DNA of 64,000 bases from the NCBI RefSeq assembly GCF_001653515.1, contig NZ_LYOY01000051.1, positions 516,001 to 580,000 of the forward strand, written 5' to 3'. Both the position numbers and the translations under genes were made by a program. Below the pieces are notes generated by a model that made no database searches, was not told the DNA's origin, and worked only from the letters and a program-made list of their open reading frames with translations. Positions 8,657 to 17,489 of this stretch are shown here, piece by piece. Each line of letters opens with the position of its first letter. Positions within the stretch are counted from its first letter, which is position 1. This stretch comes from Streptomyces sp. ERV7. Lineage in GTDB: Bacteria; Actinomycetota; Actinomycetes; Streptomycetales; Streptomycetaceae.

Positions 8657-11425
8657 ATGAATTCGTTACCGGCGAAGAGCACCGCGCGCGCAAGCGATGA
8701 GGCGCTGCTCGTCGACTGTGTCCGGGCGTCGCTGTCACGCGCCGCAGCCGACTGGCTGGTACGGCCCGGGGACTTCTGGTGCCATGTCCTTCCCCCTGGG
8801 CTCAACTCCCGTGTGCAGGGCTGGAAGCTGCATATCTCCGCCACCCCGCTGTCGGCACCACTGGTCCTCGCACGCTCCGCCGACGTACTGATCCGCAACG
8901 GGTGCGCCTTCAAGTTCGCGGGAACCGTCGCGCGGGTGGGTGAACTCGTCTCCCACCGCTTCGACCGCGCCGGCGGCGGCAAGTTCCTCACGATCTACCC
9001 GGACGGCGACGACGACCTCCTCACGCTGGCCGAGCAACTGCACGAGGTGACCGAGGGGCTGCCGGGGCCGGGCATTCTGTCCGACCGACCCTGTTTTCCC
9101 GGCAGCCTGGTGCACTACCGGTTCGGGGCGTTCGGCGGGGTGCGCGTGCTGGACAACGACGGCATCCAGGCGGCGATGCTGGTCGCTCCCGACGGCACGC
9201 TCGTCCCCGACCAGCGCAAGCCGTGGTTCAGCCCGCCCATATGGGCGCCGAGTGACCCGTTCGCCCGTGACACCCCGAAGGCCCGCCCGGCCGGCGTACC
9301 CAAACCCGTCCTCCTCAACGGGCGATACCTCGTACGGGAAGTGATCCGGCACTCGTACGCCGGGGGCGTGTACCGGGCGTCGGACGAGGCCACCGGAGCG
9401 GAGGTGATCATCAAGCAGGCACGCCCGCACACCGCCGCCAACCTTCTCGGCGAGGACGTACGCGACCTGCGGCGCCGCGAAGCCACGATGCTGAAACGGT
9501 TCTCCTCCTCTCCCCTCACTCCTCGCTGCGATGGTCTGTTCGACCAGCAGGGAGAGGTCTTCCTCGTCCAGGAGGCGATCTCCGGATCCGCGCTGCGGGA
9601 CTGGGTGCTGAACAACATACGGCTGGACGACACCGGCACATGGGGTCCGCCGCCGGAGACCGTCGACCGGATGGCCTTGGGCCTGGTCGACCTGGTGGAG
9701 CTGGCGCACGCCGAGGGACTGGTACTGCGGGACTTCAACCCCAACAACGTGATGGTCACCGATGACGGTGAACTGCGGCTGATCGACCTGGAGATGATCG
9801 TCGAGCCGGGCGCGCGCGTCTTCCGTGTACACACCCCCGGCTACGGGGCGCCGGAGCAGGTCAACGCGCCGAGCTTCGGGCCCGCCCCTGGACAGACGGC
9901 TGATCTCTTCAGCCTGGGCGCCACGTTGTTCTATCTCGTCAGCGGCGCCGACCCGCTCCTGAGCGCCGACCGGCCGGCCACCCGAACAGAACGCGAGCGG
10001 GCCGAGAACTGGCTCAGGCACCTCGCCCCGGGCAATGCCGCCGCACGCCGCTGCGCCCCGATCATCCTCGCACTGCTCGACGACGATCCCGAGCGACGCC
10101 CGTCGCTCGCCGCCGTGCGAGAGTTCTTCACCGGCCGGCTCGGTCGAACGGCCACCCTCAGCGGGCCGCTCCCGCCCGTACCCCTCACCACCACCAACAT
10201 GGCGGAGCTGGTCACGGGCGCCGTCGAGCACCTTCTGGCCACCATGGCCCCGGACAGCACCGACAGGCTCTGGCCCACCTCGAAATCGGCCGCGGTGACC
10301 GACCCGCTCAACATCCAGCACGGCGCCGCGGGCATCCTCGGCGTCCTCGGCCGCGCATACGAGGCCGACCGCGAACCACGGCTGCGCGACGCCATCCACA
10401 CCGCGGCGGAGTGGATCGACCGCCGGGTCGGACACGAGCCACGGTGTCTGCCGGGCCTGCATTTCGGCCGCTCCGGCACCGCGTGGGCACTGCTGGAGGC
10501 CGGGCGGGTCCTCGGGGACGAACGTATGGTCCGCCGCGCCGCCGAGCTGGCGAAGAAAGTACCCGTCCGCTGGGACAACCCGGATGTGTGCCACGGTATG
10601 GCCGGGACAGGACTGACCCAGCTCCGCTTCTGGGAGGCAACCGGCGAGGACGACTTCCTCGACCGTGTGCGACAGGCGGCGGACGGGCTGGTCAGCGCGG
10701 CGTGGGAGCAGGACGGTCGCCGTCTCTGGCCGATCCCGAAGGGATTCCTGCTCACCTCGCACGACATCTCCCACTACGGTTTCGCCCACGGCGCCGCCGG
10801 CGTCGGTGCCTTCCTGCTGGCCGCCGGCCGGGCCACCGGCGACGACGCCTATCTGCGGCCGGCCGTGCAGGCCGCCGAGACGCTGATCTCGGTCGCGGAG
10901 GTGGAAGACGGCGCCGCCTACTGGCGGGTCGCCGAGACCGGCGGTCTGCGCCGGTCCCACTGGTGCAGCGGCTCCTCGGGGATAGGCACCTTCTTGGTGC
11001 GACTCTGGCGCGAGACCGGTGCGGACAAGTGCCTCGACCTCGCCGACCAGGCCGCCGTCGCCGTCCGCCGTTCCCGCTGGCACGCCGGAACCACCCAATG
11101 CCACGGGCTCGCCGGCGACGGGGACTTCCTGCTCGACATGGCCCAGGCCACCGGCGACCGTCAGTACCGCGACTGGGCCGAGGAACTCGCCGCGAGCCTG
11201 CACATGCGTCATGTCCTGCGCGACGGCCGCAAGGTCGTCCCGGACGAGACCGGCAAAGACGTGCAAGCCGACTTCGGCACCGGTTTCTCCGGCGTACTGG
11301 CCTTCCTGCTACGGCTGCGTGCCGGTGGCTCCCGGCTCTGGCTGCCCGAGATGCTCGCCGGCCCCCATGGACTCGTTGCCGCCAACACCGGCGGCGACGT
11401 TCACCAAGAGAACACAGGGAGGTGA
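8657..11425 (+). CDS. lanL: Class IV-like lanthipeptide synthetase (lyase-kinase-cyclase)
   Basis: The 922-residue protein has three parts: an N-terminal phosphothreonine/serine lyase region (about 1-200), a Ser/Thr kinase region (about 215-490) with VIIK, LRDFNPNNVMV and LIDLE in place of HRD/DFG motifs, and a LanC-like cyclase (about 500-922). The cyclase keeps the zinc ligands: HWCSG (Cys770) and QCHG (Cys815-His816), with further HGxAG-type repeats. Zinc ligands are the usual mark of class IV (LanL); class III enzymes lack them. It would phosphorylate and dehydrate Ser/Thr in the precursor and cyclise onto Cys. The ATG at 8657 has a GAGG site; a GTG at 8636 is the alternative. Its stop lies in the Shine-Dalgarno site of the precursor. 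Confidence 0.9.
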   Translation: MNSLPAKSTARASDEALLVDCVRASLSRAAADWLVRPGDFWCHVLPPGLNSRVQGWKLHISATPLSAPLVLARSADVLIRNGCAFKFAGTVARVGELVSHRFDRAGGGKFLTIYPDGDDDLLTLAEQLHEVTEGLPGPGILSDRPCFPGSLVHYRFGAFGGVRVLDNDGIQAAMLVAPDGTLVPDQRKPWFSPPIWAPSDPFARDTPKARPAGVPKPVLLNGRYLVREVIRHSYAGGVYRASDEATGAEVIIKQARPHTAANLLGEDVRDLRRREATMLKRFSSSPLTPRCDGLFDQQGEVFLVQEAISGSALRDWVLNNIRLDDTGTWGPPPETVDRMALGLVDLVELAHAEGLVLRDFNPNNVMVTDDGELRLIDLEMIVEPGARVFRVHTPGYGAPEQVNAPSFGPAPGQTADLFSLGATLFYLVSGADPLLSADRPATRTERERAENWLRHLAPGNAAARRCAPIILALLDDDPERRPSLAAVREFFTGRLGRTATLSGPLPPVPLTTTNMAELVTGAVEHLLATMAPDSTDRLWPTSKSAAVTDPLNIQHGAAGILGVLGRAYEADREPRLRDAIHTAAEWIDRRVGHEPRCLPGLHFGRSGTAWALLEAGRVLGDERMVRRAAELAKKVPVRWDNPDVCHGMAGTGLTQLRFWEATGEDDFLDRVRQAADGLVSAAWEQDGRRLWPIPKGFLLTSHDISHYGFAHGAAGVGAFLLAAGRATGDDAYLRPAVQAAETLISVAEVEDGAAYWRVAETGGLRRSHWCSGSSGIGTFLVRLWRETGADKCLDLADQAAVAVRRSRWHAGTTQCHGLAGDGDFLLDMAQATGDRQYRDWAEELAASLHMRHVLRDGRKVVPDETGKDVQADFGTGFSGVLAFLLRLRAGGSRLWLPEMLAGPHGLVAANTGGDVHQENTGR

Positions 11426-11431
11426 ATTCGC

Positions 11432-11533
11432 ATGGAACTCGACGTCAACGCCCTCCAGATGCTGGAGGCAACCAACCCTGACGTGGCTGCATACCCGCCC
11501 ACCACCAAGTGCAGCTGCTGCTGTTACGAGTGA
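11432..11533 (+). CDS. lanA: Lanthipeptide precursor peptide
   Basis: This 33-residue gene follows a GGGAGGTG Shine-Dalgarno site and begins seven bases after the synthetase stop. The leader MELDVNALQMLEATNPDVA has a V-x-x-L-Q helix motif like that used by class III/IV kinase-cyclase enzymes. The C-terminal part, AAYPPTTKCSCCCYE, contains two Thr, one Ser and four Cys, so up to three thioether rings could form with one Cys left over. Cores this short with three adjacent Cys are not among the class IV products I remember (venezuelin, streptocollin). The gene is easily missed because of its size. Identity rests on position, leader motif and composition. Confidence 0.88.
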   Translation: MELDVNALQMLEATNPDVAAYPPTTKCSCCCYE

Positions 11534-11577
11534 ACACCATCGCAGCGCCCAGGAATGGGCACTGACCGGAGGTAGTG

Positions 11578-13281
11578 ATGGAAGCAGGAGCGATGCCGAC
11601 CGCACCGCCGCAGGGCACCGCGCTCGGACTGGCCCGGCTGGCACCGGCGGGCACGGCCGTGAGTCTGGTGTGCGCGACGGTCGCCATCGGGACATCGCTC
11701 CTGTTTCCCTCCCTGCTGGCCCACGCCGTCGACCGGACACTGACCGGTGCCACCCCCACCGGAACGCTCGTCCTGCTCACCGCAGTACTGCTGCTGCGGG
11801 TCCTCGCGGACACGGGCAGCGGCCTGGCACGGACGTCGGTGATGACGCGCGTGGCGGCTTCACAGCGCTACCGGCTGCTCCGCCAGGTCTTCGACCTCGG
11901 CCTTCCCGGCCTTCGCCGATATCCCGCCGGCGATCTGGTCAGCAGGATGACCGGCAACGCGGCGACCAGCGCCGGCGCGGTACCCGTGCTCGTCGAGATC
12001 CTCGTGGTCAGCGTGGTCTCGCTGGCCGGGCTCGGCGCACTGTCGCTGATCGACTGGCGGCTCGGCGCGGTGTTCCTGGCGGGAGCGGCACCCTCGGCAC
12101 TGCTGTTGTGGCGCGAGACCCACAGCTCGTACCGCTCCTACGAGCGCTATGCGGAGCTCCAGGGCACGATCGCGGCGCGACTCGCCGACGCGCTGGCCGG
12201 CAGCCGGACCATCCGGGCCTCCGGCACCGCCGCGCGAGAAGTCACGCGCATCCTCGAACCCTTGCCCAAACTCGCCCGGTACGGCATGGAGAACTGGGGC
12301 ATCCTGCGCACCGTCGCCTGGCAGGCCGAGCTGGCCCTGACGGGAATCCGGGTGGCGGTCCTGCTCGTGGCCGGTCTCGGCGTGGCGGACGGCCGAATGT
12401 CGGCGGGAGAGTTCCTGGCCGCGTCCATGTATCTGACCTTCGCCCTCGGCTTCCTGGACCAGGTGCACCATGTGGTCTACCTGCGCGAGGTACAGGCCAG
12501 TACGAACCGGGTGGCCGAGGTACTGGCCGCCCGACCCCAGGCGAGGGCCGACTGTTCGTCCGTCCTGCCACCGGGACCCGGAGCGTTGTCCTTCCGCCGG
12601 GTGACGGTCCGCCTCCAGGACCAGCTCGTCCTGGATTGCGCCGACCTAGAGGTGCCGGCAGGCGCGGCGGTCGCACTCGTCGGGCGGTCCGGGGCCGGCA
12701 AGACCAGCCTCGCGCTGCTCGCCGCCCGCCTCATCGACCCGGACAGCGGCACCGTCGTGATCGACGGTGTGGATGCGGCTCTGGTCGACCCCGTACACCT
12801 GCGCCAGGAGATCTCGTACGCCTTCGACCGGCCCGTCCTGCTCGGGAGAACCATCCGCGAGGCACTCACCTACGGACGACCCGAGACGTCGTCGGCGGAG
12901 GTCGAGTACGCGGCCCGGGTCGCCGAGGCGGACGCCTTCATCCGGCGTCTGCCGCAAGGGTTCGACACCGCACTGGACGACACCGCCTTCTCCGGCGGCG
13001 AGCTCCAGAGACTGGGGCTCGCACGTGCCGTGGCCCACGGTCGCCGGATTCTCGTGCTCGACGACGCGATGTCCAGCCTCGACACGGCGACCGAGGCCAA
13101 GGTGGCCGAGGCGCTGACCGAGCACCTCGCCGGGCGGACGCGCCTCCTCGTCGCGCATCGGGCGACCACGGCCGCCAGAGCCGATCTCGTCGCATGGCTG
13201 GACGGCGGGCGCATCCGCGCCTGCGCACCCCATGACGTCCTGTGGGCCACCGAGGCCGGCTACTGCGCGGTGTTCGCGTGA
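11578..13281 (+). CDS. Lanthipeptide ABC transporter, subunit 1
   Basis: The 567-residue half-transporter has an N-terminal membrane domain and a C-terminal ATPase: Walker A GRSGAGKTS, signature FSGGELQRLGLAR, Walker B ILVLDDAMSSLD and H-loop AHRATT. The Walker B catalytic Glu is replaced by Asp (DDA). A CGGAGG site precedes the ATG at 11578 by five bases. It begins 44 bases after the precursor gene and overlaps the next transporter gene (GTGA), so the two probably form a heterodimer with one degenerate ATP site, as RamA/RamB do in SapB production. No C39 peptidase domain is fused, so leader removal must happen elsewhere. Confidence 0.88.
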   Translation: MEAGAMPTAPPQGTALGLARLAPAGTAVSLVCATVAIGTSLLFPSLLAHAVDRTLTGATPTGTLVLLTAVLLLRVLADTGSGLARTSVMTRVAASQRYRLLRQVFDLGLPGLRRYPAGDLVSRMTGNAATSAGAVPVLVEILVVSVVSLAGLGALSLIDWRLGAVFLAGAAPSALLLWRETHSSYRSYERYAELQGTIAARLADALAGSRTIRASGTAAREVTRILEPLPKLARYGMENWGILRTVAWQAELALTGIRVAVLLVAGLGVADGRMSAGEFLAASMYLTFALGFLDQVHHVVYLREVQASTNRVAEVLAARPQARADCSSVLPPGPGALSFRRVTVRLQDQLVLDCADLEVPAGAAVALVGRSGAGKTSLALLAARLIDPDSGTVVIDGVDAALVDPVHLRQEISYAFDRPVLLGRTIREALTYGRPETSSAEVEYAARVAEADAFIRRLPQGFDTALDDTAFSGGELQRLGLARAVAHGRRILVLDDAMSSLDTATEAKVAEALTEHLAGRTRLLVAHRATTAARADLVAWLDGGRIRACAPHDVLWATEAGYCAVFA

Positions 13282-15059
13282 ACCGGGCCGGACTCGCCCT
13301 GCTCGTACGGGAGTTGAGGGCACGGCGTCGCACGCTGGCCCTGGTTGCCCTGTGGTCCGCGATCGAGTCACTGCCCTCGCTCCTTTCCGGACTGCTGGTG
13401 AGCGCGGCGCTCGGCCGCTTCCTCGCTCACGAGGCCCTTTCCGGTACGGCGTTCCTCGCGATCCTGCTGGGGTCCGCGCTGGTTGCCGCGCTCGCGACCC
13501 GGCAGTTGTTCCCCCACCTGGCGGCGATCGTCGAGCCGGTGCGCGACGCGTTCGTTGCGGCCGTCGTCGACGGTGCGGTCGCCTCCGCGACCGGCTCGCC
13601 GAAGCGGGCGGACACGGCGGGAGTCTCCCGCGTCACCGAACAGGTCCAAGCGGTACGCGACCTCCTCGGCTCACTGCTGCGCATGGCCCGGCAGATCCTC
13701 TTCACCACCCTCGCGGCGCTCGCCGGGCTGTGGCTCCTCGCTCCGTCCATGGCCCTGATCACGGGCGTGCTCGTCACCGTCTCCCTGACCGTGTTCGCAC
13801 TGCTGCTGCCCGGGCTCGCCGTCCGGCGCAGAAAGGTACTCCTGGCCGAGGAAGAGGTCGCCAGGACGGCGGGTACCGTCTTCGGCGGGATCCGCGACGC
13901 GCTCGCCTGCACCGGGGAGGCCGAGGCGACCCGGTCGGTGGGAACTGCCATAGACGGGTCACTGACCAGCTCGCGCGTACTCGCCCGAGCGATGGCGGTG
14001 CGCAGCCTGATCGTCTTTCTCGGCGGCCAGCTCCCGCTCGTCGTCCTGCTCGCGTCGGCGCCGTCCCTGGTCCACGCGGGCCGTCTGACGCCCGGTGAAG
14101 TGATCGGCGCGGCGACCTACCTCACCGTCGCCCTGGAACCGGCACTGCGTCAACTCGTAGGGACCGGCGGCAGTTTGTGCGTGGAGCTGGCGGTCACCCT
14201 CGGTCGCCTCGGTGAAGGCTTCGCCGGGCCGCCGGCACCAGCGCAGACAGAAGCGCAGACAGAAGCAGAGGCGGACCGGCTGGGACCTCGCCGGTACGAC
14301 CTCGTCGCCACCGGCCTCACCTTCGCCTACGGCCCGCACGCCGCACCGATCGTCGACGCGCTGGACCTCTCCCTCCCCGAGGGCCGCCACCTCGCCGTGG
14401 TGGGGCCGAGCGGTATCGGCAAATCGACCCTCGCGAGCCTGCTCGGCGGCCTGCTGCCACCGCAGCGCGGCACCGTATCGCTCGGGGAAACAGACATCGG
14501 GCAGGTCCGTGAAGCCGAGCTGCGCCGACTGCTGAGCATCATTCCGCAAGAGGCGTACGTGTTCGCCGGCACGCTGCGGGAGAACCTCCGCTATCTCGCA
14601 CCGCACCTGACCGACCTCGAACTCACCACCGCCGCCACCGACACCGGACTCTCCGCCCTGGCCGACCGGCTCGGCGGACTGGACGCCCGGATAGGCGCGG
14701 GCGGTGTGGAGCTGTCCAACGGAGAGAAGCAACTCGTCGCCCTCACCAGGGTGTACGTCTCCCCGGCCCGGATCGTCATCCTGGACGAGGCCACCAGCAA
14801 CCTCGACCCGGCGGCGGAAGCCAGGGTGGAAGCCGCGTTCGCACGCCGCCCGGGAACCCTCGTCGTCATCGCACACCGCATCAGCTCGGCCCGTCGCGCC
14901 GAGCGCATCCTCGTACTGGACGGCGACAAGGCCCAGGTGGGCACACACGACGAACTGGTGCGCAGCTCCGCCCTCTACGCGAACCTCGTCGGCCACTGGC
15001 ACCTCACGGACCCGCAACCACGGCGACGGACACAAGAAGCGGCGGGTGCCCCTGAGTGA
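13278..15059 (+). CDS. Lanthipeptide ABC transporter, subunit 2
   Basis: The GTG at 13278 overlaps the upstream stop (GTGA), giving a 593-residue half-transporter beginning MNRAGLALLVREL; an ATG at 13242 would overlap the previous gene by 40 bases and is less likely. It has six predicted helices and an ATPase with Walker A GPSGIGKST, signature LSNGEKQLVALTR, canonical Walker B IVILDEATSNLD and H-loop AHRISS. Subunit 1 has the altered Walker B and this one the slightly altered signature, so the pair would share one fully competent site. It is the last gene of the cluster and converges with the kinase gene. Confidence 0.88.
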   Translation: MNRAGLALLVRELRARRRTLALVALWSAIESLPSLLSGLLVSAALGRFLAHEALSGTAFLAILLGSALVAALATRQLFPHLAAIVEPVRDAFVAAVVDGAVASATGSPKRADTAGVSRVTEQVQAVRDLLGSLLRMARQILFTTLAALAGLWLLAPSMALITGVLVTVSLTVFALLLPGLAVRRRKVLLAEEEVARTAGTVFGGIRDALACTGEAEATRSVGTAIDGSLTSSRVLARAMAVRSLIVFLGGQLPLVVLLASAPSLVHAGRLTPGEVIGAATYLTVALEPALRQLVGTGGSLCVELAVTLGRLGEGFAGPPAPAQTEAQTEAEADRLGPRRYDLVATGLTFAYGPHAAPIVDALDLSLPEGRHLAVVGPSGIGKSTLASLLGGLLPPQRGTVSLGETDIGQVREAELRRLLSIIPQEAYVFAGTLRENLRYLAPHLTDLELTTAATDTGLSALADRLGGLDARIGAGGVELSNGEKQLVALTRVYVSPARIVILDEATSNLDPAAEARVEAAFARRPGTLVVIAHRISSARRAERILVLDGDKAQVGTHDELVRSSALYANLVGHWHLTDPQPRRRTQEAAGAPE

Positions 15060-15096
15060 CCCGCTCAGGTGGCGTCATGTCCGTGGCGCCCCGTCA

Positions 15097-16563
15097 TCAC
15101 CGCGTGGGGGCGGCGCAGTGCGGGAGGGTCGGGCGGTCCTTCGTGCGGACGGCGGGGAGCCAGGCCGTGCCGGGCCGCGACGGGGTGGCCCCGTCGCGCG
15201 GCAGGCGGACCCGGAACCAGACGGTGGAGCGCAGGTCCTCCTCGTCGATGATGGGCTGCCCCTGCGGCAGTTGGCATTCCACGTCGAGGACGTCGCCGTG
15301 CCACACCCGCGTGGCCACGACGTTGCCGGCGGTGTAGGGCCGCAGCGGGTCGATCGCGAGGCCCAGGCTGCACTGCGCTTCGCGGTCCGCGCGGTCCTGG
15401 CAACCACGCTCGGCGTTGAACACCCGTATCCGGGCGGTCTCCCGCTCGCCGCCGTCGCCTCCCGCGTGCGCCCAGAGCGCGGCGCCCGCCGCCGTGCACC
15501 CCGCGACGATCAGCAGGGCGGCCCAGCGCAGACGGCGCCGGATGCGGGACCGCCGGGGGTGGGAACGCCCGGTGCCGCTTTCGGCGGCATGGGCCCGGAT
15601 CCGTTCGAGGAGGCTTTCAGCGGTGTGCGGGGCGCGGGCCGCGTGTGTGGGGGCGAGGCAGTCGGCTGCCAGGACCCGCCAGAACTCCGGGACGGCGCCG
15701 TCCGTCCGTAACACCGCCCGGCCCTCGGCGTACTCCTGTACGGCCGCGCCGCGCGCGGTCGGCGTGGCGCCGGGGAAGGGGGAGGCGCCGTGGGCGAACA
15801 CCTCGTGGATGATGATGCCGAGTGCCCAGATGTCGGCGCTGGGCCGCATCTGGATGCCGCGCTCGGCGAGCGGCTCACGCCACCGCTCGGGCGGAAGGTA
15901 GTCCAGGGTTCCCATCGGGGCCGTCCAGCCGTGGGTGCCGGTCAGCTCGATGGCGAAGCCGAAGTCCGCCAGGCGGACTTCGCCGTCCCGGCCGATGAGA
16001 ATGTTCTCGGGCTTGAGGTCGGCGTGTATCCAGCCGCTGTGGTGCAGGTGGTCCAGGCCCTCGCAGATACCGGTGACCAGCCGTGCGCCCTCGGCCTCGG
16101 TCACCGAGGACGCCAGCAGCTCGCGCAGGGTGCACCGGGCCCGCTCCATGACGAGGACGATCGCGCCGTCCAGGGACGGCCGGTCCGGTGCGCTGAGGAC
16201 CAGGGAGTCCAGGAGCCGCACGAGTCTTGGGTGGCCCGCCTCGCGGCCCAGTTCGAGTTCGCGGCGGGCGGCCTCGGCCACCTGGCGTGCCTGGCGGGGC
16301 GCGAGTCCGGCGGTCGGCATGACCTTGAGGGCGACCTCCGGCTCGTCCGGCTCCTCCGGCTCGTCCTCGGGCCGGTCCACGTCCTCCGGCAGGCCGCCCG
16401 CGAGGCGCTCCCCGGTCCGGTCCGCCGGCCACCCGGCGTAGACGGTGGCCCAGCCGCCCGCGCCGATCGGTTCGCCGACGGTCCAGGAACCGATCCGGTG
16501 GCCTGCGGGCAGGAGTTCCGGCTCGCCGCTGTCCGCCGGAACCGGCTCCCTGCGCACCGTCAC
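15097..16563 (-). CDS. Membrane Ser/Thr protein kinase with extracellular domain
   Basis: The 488-residue protein has an N-terminal kinase domain: glycine loop GAGGWATVY, VALKV lysine, catalytic loop HADLKPEN (Ala for the usual Arg of HRD), DFGFA, and PPE in the activation segment. One transmembrane helix near residue 345 (WAALLIVAGCTAAGAALWAH) follows, then about 120 residues outside the cell with three Cys (ERGCQD, AQCSLG, VECQLP) plus a C-terminal one. It lacks PASTA repeats. An acidic insert (PEDEPEEPDEPE) sits between the glycine loop and the lysine. It starts 4 bases after an FHA-domain gene, implying that the kinase and a phosphothreonine reader act together. Confidence 0.9.
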   Translation of the reverse strand: MTVRREPVPADSGEPELLPAGHRIGSWTVGEPIGAGGWATVYAGWPADRTGERLAGGLPEDVDRPEDEPEEPDEPEVALKVMPTAGLAPRQARQVAEAARRELELGREAGHPRLVRLLDSLVLSAPDRPSLDGAIVLVMERARCTLRELLASSVTEAEGARLVTGICEGLDHLHHSGWIHADLKPENILIGRDGEVRLADFGFAIELTGTHGWTAPMGTLDYLPPERWREPLAERGIQMRPSADIWALGIIIHEVFAHGASPFPGATPTARGAAVQEYAEGRAVLRTDGAVPEFWRVLAADCLAPTHAARAPHTAESLLERIRAHAAESGTGRSHPRRSRIRRRLRWAALLIVAGCTAAGAALWAHAGGDGGERETARIRVFNAERGCQDRADREAQCSLGLAIDPLRPYTAGNVVATRVWHGDVLDVECQLPQGQPIIDEEDLRSTVWFRVRLPRDGATPSRPGTAWLPAVRTKDRPTLPHCAAPTR

Positions 16564-16567
16564 CGTC

Positions 16568-17338
16568 CTACCGTCCGCGCTCGGCCGGCGGGGGTAAAAG
16601 GGCGAGATGCTCCTCCCGTACGATCCCGAACTTCAGGGCGAGAGCGACGACGGCCTCGCGCTTGCCGTTGCGGCGGGCCGCGCGGTCCAGGCCGTCCGTG
16701 GGCGTCGGGACGCCGATGCGCAGCTTTTCGTCGGCGAGGTAGTCGATGTGCGAACTGACCGCACGGGCCGTGAGCCCCGCGCCGGGCCCGTGGCCGCCGA
16801 GCCGCTCGACGACCTGCGGGGTGGTCGGCACGGCGACGGGCGAACGGTCGCGCAGCCACGGCTCGCAGAGCGCGACGAGCACGAGGAAGTACGTGGCGGT
16901 CTCGTCCAGCGAGTACGCGGTGAGGGTGCGGCTCTCCCAGGATCCGCCGCCGAGCGGGTGCGGGTCCAGATAGACGTGGTCGGGCGCGAACACCTGGAAG
17001 GCGAGCGGGGTTTCGCGGCGGGAGGGCAGCACCACCCGGGAGAACTCGAACGGGATGGGCGCACCGACGCGGCGCGGCGGGACACGCAGATACTCTCCGG
17101 CGCCTTCCGGATTCTCCACGAGGTAGCCGTGGGTGGTGCTGAGATTGCTCAGTTGCCAGTGGTCGTCCGTCGCACGGATCTCCCCGGCCAGGCGGGACAC
17201 CGACTCGTCGGCGAGGCGGAGTTCGACGGGTGTGCGGGCCGAACCGCGGCCGAACCGGACGCGCTCTCCGGGGCCGAGCCGCAGGGTCACCGCTGCGCCG
17301 CCGTCCTCCTCCGGTAAGTGGATGACAATCCCGCTCAC
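16568..17338 (-). CDS. FHA-domain protein
   Basis: The GTG at 17338 gives 256 residues beginning MSGIVIHLPEEDGG, after a GGGGGAG Shine-Dalgarno site. Residues 20-105 look like an FHA domain (FGRGS, ESVSRLAGEI, LSNLSTTHGYLVEN), which binds phosphothreonine. The C-terminal half (WLRDRSP, VVERLGG, AVSSHIDYLADEKLRIG) resembles a winged-helix or EspR-like region, so it may also bind DNA or protein. Directly upstream of the kinase in the same direction, it is a likely substrate or adaptor of that kinase. A longer frame exists upstream but has no supporting site. Confidence 0.85.
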   Translation of the reverse strand: MSGIVIHLPEEDGGAAVTLRLGPGERVRFGRGSARTPVELRLADESVSRLAGEIRATDDHWQLSNLSTTHGYLVENPEGAGEYLRVPPRRVGAPIPFEFSRVVLPSRRETPLAFQVFAPDHVYLDPHPLGGGSWESRTLTAYSLDETATYFLVLVALCEPWLRDRSPVAVPTTPQVVERLGGHGPGAGLTARAVSSHIDYLADEKLRIGVPTPTDGLDRAARRNGKREAVVALALKFGIVREEHLALLPPPAERGR

Positions 17339-17489
17339 TGCTCCCCCGTCCCGCCCCCGTTGTCCGACACAGGGAACGGTACCGCCTGCCCACGGCGTTG
17401 CACCGCGTGTCATCCGCCACTTCGGCACGCGGCCGTGACCATCGGAACAGGAGCCGCGCGGTACGCGGTGGGGCGGGGTGCGGGCCGGG

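Noticed and set aside
8735..11266. Long minus-strand reading frame opposite the lanthipeptide synthetase
   Set aside because: High-GC antisense shadow with no motifs; the plus-strand frame has kinase and cyclase motifs.
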